Part shown: positions 7,701-12,852 of the stretch, in pieces
Numbering within the stretch: position 1 is the stretch's first letter
Layout: every line of letters begins with the position of its first letter
Origin: Myxococcota bacterium
GTDB taxonomy: Bacteria > Myxococcota > Polyangia > GCA-2747355 > JAKLHH01
DNA length: 13,957 bases
Assembly: GCA_022710245.1 (NCBI GenBank)
Contig: JAKLHH010000065.1
Coordinates: 1 to 13,957 of the forward strand
Direction: 5' to 3'
The notes under the pieces: model-generated
What the model saw: only the letters and a program-made list of their open reading frames with translations
The model's database searches: none
Told to the model about the DNA's origin: nothing
Translations under genes and position numbers: made by a program

Positions 7701-8308
7701 GGGATCCCCGCGACGTTGCCGGCGCGGCTGATGGAGCGCTCGAAGTAGCTCAGGCGGCGCACCCCGAGCGCGCGGAAGTGGGCCAGCTCCGCCTCGCGCT
7801 CGACGGGCGTCACCGGCCCGCCGCCGTTGAAGGTGACGAGGACGAACTCCGGCCCCCGACGCGCGAGCGCCTTCTCGACGAAGCGCTCCACCCGGCGGTA
7901 GGTGAGGTCGCGCCTGAGCCCCATCGCCCCCTCGTAGGCCTCGCGGCTGAACCCGTGCACGCTGAGCCCGATCCAGTCGAGCCCCGAGTCGATCAGCTCG
8001 TCGCCGCGGCGCTCGGTGAGGAGGCTGCCGTTGCTGAGGAGGTGGAGCGCGGCGCCGGGGAGCCGCGCCCGCGCCAGGTTGATCCGCGCGACCAGCCTCG
8101 GGTCGCAGAGCGGCTCGTTCATCAGGTAGAGGAGCAGGCGCTGCACCGACCCCGGATGCGCGGCGCACTCGTCGAGGATGCGCGCGAAGAGCGCGTCGTC
8201 CATCTCCCCCTGCGGTAGCTCGCGTGAGGTCGCCGGGTACGGACAGAAGCCGCAGGCCGCGTTGCAGCGCGAGGTCGTCTGCAGCATCAGCTTCGCCGGA
8301 AACGCCAT
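4694..8308 (-). CDS. Double radical SAM protein: SPASM-like half fused to a B12-binding-type half
   Basis: A single 1,204-residue reading frame joins two radical SAM enzymes, which cleave S-adenosylmethionine at a [4Fe-4S] cluster. The first half has Cys15-x3-Cys19-x2-Cys22 and a SPASM/twitch-like segment with Cys213, Cys233/Cys234, Cys279-x2-Cys282 and SSIAELWGSD near 249-258. A linker (about 304-690) is rich in Ala, Pro, Arg and Glu, contains a 16-residue duplication (305-336), and has a possibly folded part near 385-470. The second half starts with LPPWGIHNPPVGLAHLAGYA (695-714), as in B12-binding-domain radical SAM proteins, and has Cys930-x3-Cys934-x2-Cys937 (RGCIGACAFCKGK) and LQLGVECGSDRVLERM (1026-1041). 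ATG 8308 lies six bases after TAGACT and lacks a clear ribosome binding site. It is divergent from the glycosyltransferase operon. The substrate is not predictable; a surface-glycan or lipid modification is speculation. Two genes fused by stop loss remain an alternative origin. Confidence 0.82.
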   Translation of the reverse strand: MAFPAKLMLQTTSRCNAACGFCPYPATSRELPQGEMDDALFARILDECAAHPGSVQRLLLYLMNEPLCDPRLVARINLARARLPGAALHLLSNGSLLTERRGDELIDSGLDWIGLSVHGFSREAYEGAMGLRRDLTYRRVERFVEKALARRGPEFVLVTFNGGGPVTPVEREAELAHFRALGVRRLSYFERSISRAGNVAGIPGPRNARVRGCRGLWWSEMLHVLWNGDVVLCCMDWRRRVVVGSLRRSSIAELWGSDAHRRVRAIVAGEEPLPDGFPCSRCEEAIVEPDPPRRSLGLIVLPCAAPAASSRSVPQGREDRAPAASSRSVPQGREDRAPGWREELLTLGAGLEDLSSEVLSRLPALRPVPGVSGDPSTEVVLRHPEEVEFCVDRSRRLPAERLVFLLRRECRAVLLEVLRRLREREPTRALLVLTDGEPPPPLLAELAVPCAPLRTVEEATAWLERAAGCGEGPRAETPEAGSALAGGASAPERARWRPPGWQGVGAGMTRPGPAEEEPPAAARAVLRLRPLLRSLGELRRSPLQASGDVQHELALLGEAAVQWALGLGRGFPSAGESALHRGASAGREQGNVTGVPGSLELGPAVRPPERPRLAPRAPAPARATPAAPAAPAAPAASGEEEGASSAPSGTPAETAPRATQLPSIAERAHAREAPPSPWQRRPDRERAPEALLITLPPWGIHNPPVGLAHLAGYARAEGLPLEVLDLNLDLFLRLGAGWELLWHVENKCYWSDEGAFNLLLELLGPHLDAYADLIAEHPAPLLGFSVVGPKERCTIELIRRVKARPGGERKRVLLGGPACGTPEYRRIFVESLAGALDGFALGEGEQLLCDAILATRAGRELADVPGVLAPQADGPRGLSPEGSAEARGPGPRRRRERLLPLDRVPFPGFEDFELARYLGDGLVVEWSRGCIGACAFCKGKVLDGRYRSHSAATIAEATCRYVRELGVHKLTVCDPVLNGDVAVLGEVCRRLAAERLELEWSGEALPSRTLTAELLRALRRAGCVELQLGVECGSDRVLERMGKRRLFSSRDAAEVVQRTHAAGIRTALFLIVGHPGEEEEDFERTCELVRANAAAIDEIKSINTLHLITDTPLHRRASALGLELPERDYHHRWVAGGLTSEVRLDRGRRLLALAGELGIPVRETNLAEGKQVELAPLLAGGGDREALLEALRRQVATLRSVRAT
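5641..5680. repeat. Possible degenerate relative of the palindromic coding element
   Basis: CCGGTCCTCGCG here equals the start of the 48-bp units at 7294-7389 and is again followed by a palindrome (CTCCGCGGAG, 5654-5663) and CTCCGGAG (5666-5673). It encodes a Gly/Pro/Arg-rich loop between the B12-binding-like and radical SAM parts of the second half. Similarity may be chance in such GC-rich sequence. Confidence 0.35.
6541..6572. repeat. Single palindromic element within the radical SAM linker
   Basis: CGTCCTGCGGACG (6549-6561) is a five-base-pair stem with a TGC loop, followed by CTCCGCGATGA. The 48-bp units at 7294-7389 have CGTCCCTGCGGGACG followed by CTCCGGGATGA, so the two differ only by one stem pair, a short upstream gap and one base. 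It is in frame within the linker of the double radical SAM gene. Confidence 0.5.
7294..7397. repeat. Two 48-bp in-frame tandem repeats with a hairpin, in the radical SAM linker
   Basis: Units 7294-7341 and 7342-7389 differ by one base, and eight bases of a third follow. Each encodes 16 residues (APAASSRSVPQGREDR) just after the SPASM-like part. Each holds a 15-base hairpin: CGTCCCTGCGGGACG at 7311-7325 and its variant with loop TGT at 7359-7373. The period is a multiple of three, so copy-number change alters linker length without a frameshift. Confidence 0.9.
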
Positions 8309-8314
8309 CGCCCC

Positions 8315-8320
8315 AGTCTA
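8315..8320 (-). promoter_or_regulatory. -10-like element of the radical SAM gene
   Basis: On the minus strand TAGACT ends six bases before ATG 8308. A weak -35-like TCGACC lies 16 bases upstream (8342-8337). The spacing to the start codon fits a leaderless transcript, and no good ribosome binding site is visible. Confidence 0.35.
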
Positions 8321-8324
8321 CCCC

Positions 8325-8363
8325 ATGCTCCGCCCGGGTCGAGGCGGAGTAGAATGCGAGTGA
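8325..8363 (+). CDS. Possible 12-residue mini-ORF coupled to the GT2 gene
   Basis: ATG 8325 opens a 12-codon frame reading MLRPGRGGVECE. Its TGA (8361-8363) overlaps the ATG at 8363 as TGATG, the typical layout for translational coupling. The first five residues equal those of the GT2 protein, so it looks like a duplicated, decayed start of that gene. It would be translated only if transcription starts upstream of 8325, whereas the -10-like TAGAAT predicts a start near 8363. Probably a remnant. Confidence 0.25.
   Translation: MLRPGRGGVECE
8350..8355 (+). promoter_or_regulatory. -10-like element of the glycosyltransferase operon
   Basis: TAGAAT matches TATAAT at five of six positions and ends seven bases before ATG 8363. 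No -35 match is seen at the usual distance. This placement suggests transcription starting at or beside the start codon of the first operon gene. Confidence 0.4.
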
Positions 8364-9247
8364 TGCTCCGCCCCGGGTCCGACGCTCCTGGTCTGACCGC
8401 CATCGTGGTCGGCCACGATCACGCCCACACGCTCGAGCGCTGCCTCGACAGCCTCGAGGCGCAGTCGGGCGTCGGCGAGCTCGAGCTCCTCTACGTCGAC
8501 AACGCCTCGCGCGACGGCAGCCTCGAGGTGGCCCGGCGGCGCGCCCACCTCTGCTGCCTGGCGAACGAGGAGAACCTCGGCTTCGCGCGCGCCGTGAACC
8601 AGGCGCTCGATCGCGCGCGCGGCCGCTTCCTCGCGCTGGTGAACCCCGACGCCGAGCTCCCCGCCGACGCGCTCCGCCGGCTGGTCGCGGTGCTCGAGGC
8701 GCGGCCCTGCGTGGGGCTGGTCGCGCCGGCGCTCGTCGGGGAGGACGGCGCCCCCCAGGTCTCACGGGCGCCGTACCCCGAGCTCGCTTCTCTGGCCGCG
8801 CGCTGGCTCGGCGGCCGGCCGCGGCGCGGCTGGCTGATCGGCGCGGTGCTGGTGACCACGACGCGCCTCCTCCGCGAGCTCGGCGGCCTCGACCAGCGCT
8901 ACTTCGTCTACGGCGAGGACATGGACCTCTGCTGGCGGCTCGAGCGGGCCGGCCGCGAGCTCTGGCTCGAACCGTCGGTGATCGTGCGGCACCTCGGCAA
9001 CCCGCGCTGGACTCCGGACCGGCTGGCCCGCGTCTACGGCGGCTACCTGCGCTTCGCCGCCGAGCACCTGCCGCGCCAGCGCCCGCTCCTCGGCCTGCTC
9101 CTGAGCGGGCTCTGGCTGGCGCGAGGGGCCGCGCTGAGCGCGCCGGCCGCCGAGCTCGCGCGCGGCCTGCGGCGGCTCTGGTCAACCGCGGCCGATGCGG
9201 CGCCCGCGCGGGGACCGGCGCGACCGGTACGCGGGGGGCCGCGATGA
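8363..9247 (+). CDS. Family 2 glycosyltransferase (WbbL/rhamnosyltransferase-like)
   Basis: This is a 294-residue cytoplasmic GT-A fold enzyme that would add a sugar from a nucleotide donor to a lipid-linked glycan. Motifs: TAIVVGHDHAHTLERCLDSL at the N-terminus, YVDNASRDGS (44-53), NEENLGFARAVNQAL (68-82), NPDAEL (94-99) as the DxD equivalent, and YGEDMDLCWRL (183-193) with the putative catalytic acid. This set is typical of the WbbL/rhamnosyltransferase group, which agrees with the rhamnose genes downstream, but donor specificity cannot be read from sequence. ATG 8363 is preferred because it lies seven bases after TAGAAT and mirrors the upstream duplicate. ATG 8354, preceded by GGAG four bases away, would add three residues. 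The last 20 residues are Arg/Pro/Gly-rich. The stop overlaps the next gene's start (ATGA). Confidence 0.88.
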   Translation: MLRPGSDAPGLTAIVVGHDHAHTLERCLDSLEAQSGVGELELLYVDNASRDGSLEVARRRAHLCCLANEENLGFARAVNQALDRARGRFLALVNPDAELPADALRRLVAVLEARPCVGLVAPALVGEDGAPQVSRAPYPELASLAARWLGGRPRRGWLIGAVLVTTTRLLRELGGLDQRYFVYGEDMDLCWRLERAGRELWLEPSVIVRHLGNPRWTPDRLARVYGGYLRFAAEHLPRQRPLLGLLLSGLWLARGAALSAPAAELARGLRRLWSTAADAAPARGPARPVRGGPR

Positions 9248-10383
9248 GGGCCCGGGTCCTCCTCTGCGGCCGGCCTGACCTGCTCACGCGACCGGGCGGC
9301 GATACGCGCCAGCTCCTCGCGCTGCGCCGCTGCCTCGGCGAGCGCGCCGGGCTGAGCCTCGCGCTCGCGCCGCGCCTCGGCGGCCACCAGCTGGTGCACG
9401 TCTTCAACCTCTCCCGTCCGCTCGAGCCCGCGCTGCAGGCACGCCACGCGCGCGCGCGCGGGCTGCCCGTCGTCTGCACCGCGATCTACCAGGACCTCGA
9501 GGAGTACCACCGCCGCGGTCGGCGCGGCGCGGGTCGGCTGCTCGCCGCGCTGCTCGACCCGGGCGCTCGCGTCGAGGACCTGCGCGCGCTCTCGCACCTC
9601 GGACGGCCCGGCCCTCGCGCGCTCGCCCGGCGCCCCGGCCTCGCGCTCGCGCTCGCCGGCGGAGCGGTCCTCGGCACAGGCCTCGCGCTGGCGCTGCAGC
9701 GAGAGCTCCTCGACGCCTCACATGTGGTCGTGCTCGGCTCGGACCTGGAGGCGGCGCGGCTGCGGTCACGGCTGCCGGGGACGCGGCGCGAGGTGGTGGT
9801 GCCGGTGGGCGTCGACCCCGCCGAGCTGGCGCGGGCGAGCGGCGACGAGTTTCGCCGCCGCTCGGGGCTCGACGGCTTCGTCCTCTCCGTGGGGCGCCTG
9901 GAGGATCTGAAGAACCAGCTCTCCCTCGTCGAGGCGCTCCGCGACGACCCGGCGCCGCTCGTGCTGATCGGCCGCGCGAACCCGCTGCAGCCTGGCTACG
10001 CGCGGGCCCTGGCGCGCGCCGCCCTCGCCAGACCGCGCACCCTGCTCCTCACCGGCCTGCCTCGCCCGCTGGTCCTCTCGGCGATGGCCGCTGCCTCCGT
10101 GCACGTGCTCCCCTCGTGGTTCGAGACCGCCGGCCTGGCCAGCCTGGAGGCCGCCGCGCTCGGCTGCGCGGTGGTCGCCAGCGACCGCGGCTACGCGCGC
10201 GCCTTCCTCGGCGACGACGCGCTCTACTGCGATCCAGCCGACCCCGGCTCGATCCTCTGCGCCGTCCGCGAGGCCCGGCGCCGTGGCCCCTCCCCGCCGC
10301 TTCGAGCGCGCGTCCTCGAGCGCTTCACCGAGGCGGCGGCAGCGGAGGCGCAGGCGCGCGTCTACGCCGAGGTGCTCGGGTGA
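9244..10383 (+). CDS. Family 4 (GT-B) glycosyltransferase
   Basis: This is a 379-residue glycosyltransferase of the GT4 / glycos_transf_1 type. The N-terminal domain is weakly conserved and has VHVFNLSRPLEP near 51-62, a common acceptor-side region. The C-terminal domain has VLSVGRLEDLKNQLSLVEAL (213-232), LIGRANPLQPGY (241-252), and the donor-binding signature SWFETAGLASLEAAALG (291-307) with Glu294-x7-Glu302, followed by CAVVASDRG. These place it firmly in the family. ATG 9244 overlaps the preceding stop as ATGA. The 3' end (ARVYAEVLG) is the source of the duplicated sequence that follows. It is the only GT4 enzyme in the operon and would add one residue in the repeat unit; linkage and sugar are unknown. 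Confidence 0.88.
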   Translation: MRARVLLCGRPDLLTRPGGDTRQLLALRRCLGERAGLSLALAPRLGGHQLVHVFNLSRPLEPALQARHARARGLPVVCTAIYQDLEEYHRRGRRGAGRLLAALLDPGARVEDLRALSHLGRPGPRALARRPGLALALAGGAVLGTGLALALQRELLDASHVVVLGSDLEAARLRSRLPGTRREVVVPVGVDPAELARASGDEFRRRSGLDGFVLSVGRLEDLKNQLSLVEALRDDPAPLVLIGRANPLQPGYARALARAALARPRTLLLTGLPRPLVLSAMAAASVHVLPSWFETAGLASLEAAALGCAVVASDRGYARAFLGDDALYCDPADPGSILCAVREARRRGPSPPLRARVLERFTEAAAAEAQARVYAEVLG

Positions 10384-10504
10384 GCGCCCTCGAGCTCGCG
10401 GAGGCGCGGGCGCGCGTCCACGCCGAGCTGCTCGGGTGTGCGCTCGCGGAGGCGCGGGCGCGCGTCCACGCCGAGGTGCTCGGGTGAGCGCCCTCGAGCT
10501 CGCG
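10345..10504. repeat. Duplicated GT4/GT2 stop-start junction
   Basis: Three copies of a segment starting with GAGGCG lie at 10345, 10401 and 10449 (spacing 56 and 48). Copy one is the GT4 3' end. Copy two has lost eight bases around the stop and carries TGT instead of TGA. Copy three ends in the present GT2 start. The stop/start overlap GGGTGAGCGCCCTCGAGCT occurs intact at 10378 and 10482, exactly 104 bases apart. Confidence 0.85.
10380..10487 (+). CDS. 35-residue mini-ORF created by the junction duplication
   Basis: GTG 10380 overlaps the GT4 stop (GTGA). The frame runs 35 codons and its own TGA (10485-10487) overlaps the GT2 start GTG 10484 in the same GTGA manner, so ribosomes could pass through all three by coupling. 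The product begins VSALELA, as does the GT2 protein, and then has two ALELA/EARARVHAE-type copies derived from the GT4 tail (ARVYAEVLG read in a different frame context). It is Ala/Glu/Arg-rich and probably helical. It may be only a relay that keeps GT2 translation coupled. Confidence 0.4.
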   Translation: MSALELAEARARVHAELLGCALAEARARVHAEVLG

Positions 10505-11293
10505 GTCGTCGTCATCAGCTACCGCACCCCCGCGGCGCTCCGCCGCTGCCTCGCCTCCCTGCCCGCAGGCAGCGCGGCCCCGCTCGAGGAGGTGCTGGTG
10601 ATCGACAACGCCTCGTGCGACGGCAGCGCGGCGCTGGTCCGCCAGGGCTTCCCCTCCGCGCGCCTCCTCGAGAACCACCGGAACCTCGGCTTCGCCCGCG
10701 CGGTGAACCAGGCGCTCGCGGCCACGCGCGCCCCCCACCTCCTCGTCCTCAACGCGGACATCGAGGTGCTGCCTGGCTCCATCGATCGGCTGGCGGAGCA
10801 CCTCGAGCGGACGCCCCACGCCGGGCTCGCCGCCGGCGCGCTCATCGGCGCGGAGGGCGAGCTGCAGCCCTCGTGCCGCCGTTTCTACACCGGGCGCGCG
10901 ATCCTCCTCCGCCGCACGCCGCTCGGCCGCCTCTGGCCGGACCACCCCGCGCTCCGCCAGCACCTGATGCTCGACTGGGATCATGCCTCCCCGCGAGTCG
11001 TCGACTGGGTGCAGGGCGCCTGCCTGCTGCTCCGCCGGCGGGCCGCCCTCGAGGTGGGCGGCCTCGACGAGCGCTTCTTCCTCTACTTCGAGGACGTCGA
11101 CCTCTGCCGACGCCTCGCCCTCGCCGGCTGGGAGGTCTGGTACGTCCCCGCCGCGCGCTTCCTCCACGGGTATGCGCGCGCCAGTGTCAGGCCTGGGCTC
11201 GCGGCGGTCCACCACCTGACCAGCGGCGTCCGCTACTGGCTCAAGTGGCACGGGCCCGGGCGCCTCGCGGCCGCCCGGCGAGGAGGCCGCTGA
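10484..11293 (+). CDS. Family 2 glycosyltransferase (WbbL/rhamnosyltransferase-like), second copy
   Basis: This is a 269-residue GT-A fold enzyme with the full set of WbbL-type motifs: LAVVVISYRTPAALRRCL at the N-terminus, VIDNASCDGS (39-48), NHRNLGFARAVNQAL (64-78), LNADIEV (89-95) as DxD equivalent, DWVQGACLLLRR (174-185) and FFLYFEDVDLCRRL (198-211). It is related to the first GT2 of the operon and likely adds a different residue to the same lipid-linked glycan. GTG 10484 is chosen because it begins SALELAVVVISY directly before the first beta-strand and overlaps the mini-ORF stop. A longer in-frame extension runs into the GT4 gene and is only Arg/Gly-rich. The stop overlaps the next start as TGATG. 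Confidence 0.9.
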   Translation: MSALELAVVVISYRTPAALRRCLASLPAGSAAPLEEVLVIDNASCDGSAALVRQGFPSARLLENHRNLGFARAVNQALAATRAPHLLVLNADIEVLPGSIDRLAEHLERTPHAGLAAGALIGAEGELQPSCRRFYTGRAILLRRTPLGRLWPDHPALRQHLMLDWDHASPRVVDWVQGACLLLRRRAALEVGGLDERFFLYFEDVDLCRRLALAGWEVWYVPAARFLHGYARASVRPGLAAVHHLTSGVRYWLKWHGPGRLAAARRGGR

Positions 11294-12831
11294 TGCCGGA
11301 GCAGAGGCTGCCGCCGCAGAGGCTGATGCCGGAGCAGAGGCTGCCGGAGCAGAGGCTGCCGGAGCAGAGGCTGCCGGAGCAGAGGCTGCCGCCGCAGAGG
11401 CTGCCGCCGCAGAGGCTGCCGCCGCAGAGGCTGCCGCCGCAGAGGCTGCGCGCCTCCGTCGGTGTGCTCGCGCTGCTGATCCTCGACACGGCGCTGGTCC
11501 TGGCCGGCCTGCCGTGCTGCGCCTGGCTCCGCGGGCTGCTCGCGGGGCCGCTCGCGCTCGCGCCTGCCTCGGCGGCCGCGCACTGGCCCGTGGTGGTCGC
11601 CGCGGCGCCCCTCCTGGTCCTCGCCCACGCCTGGCTCGGGCTCTACCGGATCGAGCGCGCCGCCGACGCGCTCCGCGCCTGGACGCGCGCGGCGCAGGCC
11701 ACCGTCGCGGTGGCCCTCCTTGGGACGATCCTCCTCTTCTTCGCGCCCGGCTACCGGAGCGGGTTCCTCTACTCGCGATCACTCCTCCTGCTCCTCTTCG
11801 TCTGGCTCCTCGTCGCGCCCGGCCTCGTCCGCGTGCTCATCCGCGCCGCGTGTGCGCGCGCCTGGTCACGCGGGCGCCTGCTCCGCCGCGCCGTCCTCGT
11901 CGGAGAGGAGGCCGGGCTCGGCGAGCTGGCCTCGACGCTGGCCGCCGGCCCTGGCGCCGGCTACCGCGTCTGCGCCGTGCTCCCGCTCACCGCGCCGGAG
12001 CTGGAGGAGCAGGCGGCGCAGCGCGAGGCCGAGCGACTCCTGCTCGCCCTCCTCGACCGCGAGCGCCCCGAGGCGGTGCTCCTCACCGGGCGGTCGCTGC
12101 GCGCGCTCGTCCCGCTCGCGCTGCAGGCGCGCGCCCGCGGGCTCGAGGTGCAGCTCCTCACCGGGCCGGACCTGCCGGTCTTCCTGGCCCGGCGACCGGG
12201 CGAGCTCGCGGGCCGCCCCGCCCTCGAGATCTCCCGCCCGCCCCTCGACCCGCTCAAGCAGCTCCTCAAGCGCGCTCTCGACCTCACGCTGGCGAGCGCC
12301 GGGCTGCTCGTCGCCGCGCCGCTGCTCGTCGTCCTCGGCCTCGCTGTGCGGGTGCACGACGGCGCCCCGGCGCTCTTCGTGCAAACGCGCGTCGGCCGCA
12401 GCGGCCGGCGCTTCCGCATCATCAAGCTCCGCACCATGACCACCGGGGGGCAGCCGCCCGCCGGGGGCAACATCGCGGAGGGACCGCTCACCCGCATCCC
12501 CGACGACCCGCGGGTGACCCGCCTCGGCGCCTGGCTGCGCCGCCACAAGCTGGACGAGCTGCCGCAGCTGATCAATGTTATCCAGGGTCGCATGTCGCTG
12601 GTCGGGCCACGCCCACCGACGGAGGACGAGGTCCAGCGCTACACGCCCTGGCAGCGGGGGCGCCTGCACGTGCGCCCCGGCCTGACCGGCCTCTGGCAGA
12701 TCGACAAGCAGCGCCGCTGGCGCTTCGACGAGATGGTCGAGCTTGACCTGCAGTACATCGTGACCTGGTCGCTGCTGCTCGACGCCGGCGTACTGCTGCG
12801 CACGATCCCTGCGGTGCTGCGCGGCTCGTGA
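11293..12831 (+). CDS. Polyprenyl-phosphate sugar-1-phosphate transferase (WbaP/WcaJ-type initiating enzyme)
   Basis: This 512-residue membrane enzyme would start glycan assembly by moving a sugar-1-phosphate from a nucleotide sugar to undecaprenyl phosphate. After the pentapeptide array (2-52) come several membrane helices (about 53-185), a CoA-binding-like cytoplasmic domain (about 198-315, starting RRAVLVGEEAGLGELAS) and the conserved catalytic domain: KRALDLTLASAGLLVAAPLL (326-345), VQTRVGRSGRRFRIIKLRTM (363-382), LGAWLRRHKLDELPQLINV (411-429) with the Asp421-Glu422 dyad, MSLVGPRPP (434-442) and RPGLTGLWQI (461-470). All catalytic elements are present. ATG 11293 overlaps the previous stop (TGATG). 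ATG 11326, in the same frame, would shorten the array by 11 residues. The enzyme's presence makes a Wzx/Wzy-type pathway likely and matches the ligase/polymerase-like gene at the left edge. Confidence 0.93.
   Translation: MPEQRLPPQRLMPEQRLPEQRLPEQRLPEQRLPPQRLPPQRLPPQRLPPQRLRASVGVLALLILDTALVLAGLPCCAWLRGLLAGPLALAPASAAAHWPVVVAAAPLLVLAHAWLGLYRIERAADALRAWTRAAQATVAVALLGTILLFFAPGYRSGFLYSRSLLLLLFVWLLVAPGLVRVLIRAACARAWSRGRLLRRAVLVGEEAGLGELASTLAAGPGAGYRVCAVLPLTAPELEEQAAQREAERLLLALLDRERPEAVLLTGRSLRALVPLALQARARGLEVQLLTGPDLPVFLARRPGELAGRPALEISRPPLDPLKQLLKRALDLTLASAGLLVAAPLLVVLGLAVRVHDGAPALFVQTRVGRSGRRFRIIKLRTMTTGGQPPAGGNIAEGPLTRIPDDPRVTRLGAWLRRHKLDELPQLINVIQGRMSLVGPRPPTEDEVQRYTPWQRGRLHVRPGLTGLWQIDKQRRWRFDEMVELDLQYIVTWSLLLDAGVLLRTIPAVLRGS
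11296..11448 (+). repeat. 15-bp coding array (PEQRL/PPQRL x10) at the start of the sugar transferase gene
   Basis: Ten 15-bp units of two types (ccggagcagaggctg and ccgccgcagaggctg) encode ten pentapeptides in the order E, P, then an extra Met, then four E and four P. The 33 bases containing the start codon and the first two units appear to have been copied, since gctgatgccggagcag occurs at both 11290 and 11323. Units vary by two bases only. Copy-number changes would lengthen or shorten the N-terminus without a frameshift. Confidence 0.95.
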
Positions 12832-12852
12832 GCGCGGCGAGAGGAGAGAGAG

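Larger units (their letters stand above)
8325..8380. repeat. Duplicated start-codon region of the first GT2 gene
   Basis: ATGCTCCGCCCGGGTC at 8325-8340 recurs at 8363-8379 with one extra C. Both copies encode MLRPG. The copies are 38 bases apart, so the upstream one is out of frame with the gene. A seven-base inverted repeat, CTCCGCC (8328-8334) and GGCGGAG (8343-8349), spans the interval. Confidence 0.7.

Noticed and set aside
7440..9479. 679-codon minus-strand open frame
   Set aside because: It covers the divergent promoter region and two genes with clear motifs in other frames; its sequence is Arg/Ala/Gly-rich noise.
11296..11448. CRISPR or non-coding satellite
   Set aside because: The units are 15 bp, contiguous, in frame with the downstream enzyme and preceded by an overlapping start codon.
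10438..12831. Longer 797-residue version of the sugar transferase starting at 10438
   Set aside because: The added 285 residues are an out-of-frame reading of the GT2 gene; the family N-terminus begins with the helices after 11449, and ATG 11293 overlaps the GT2 stop.
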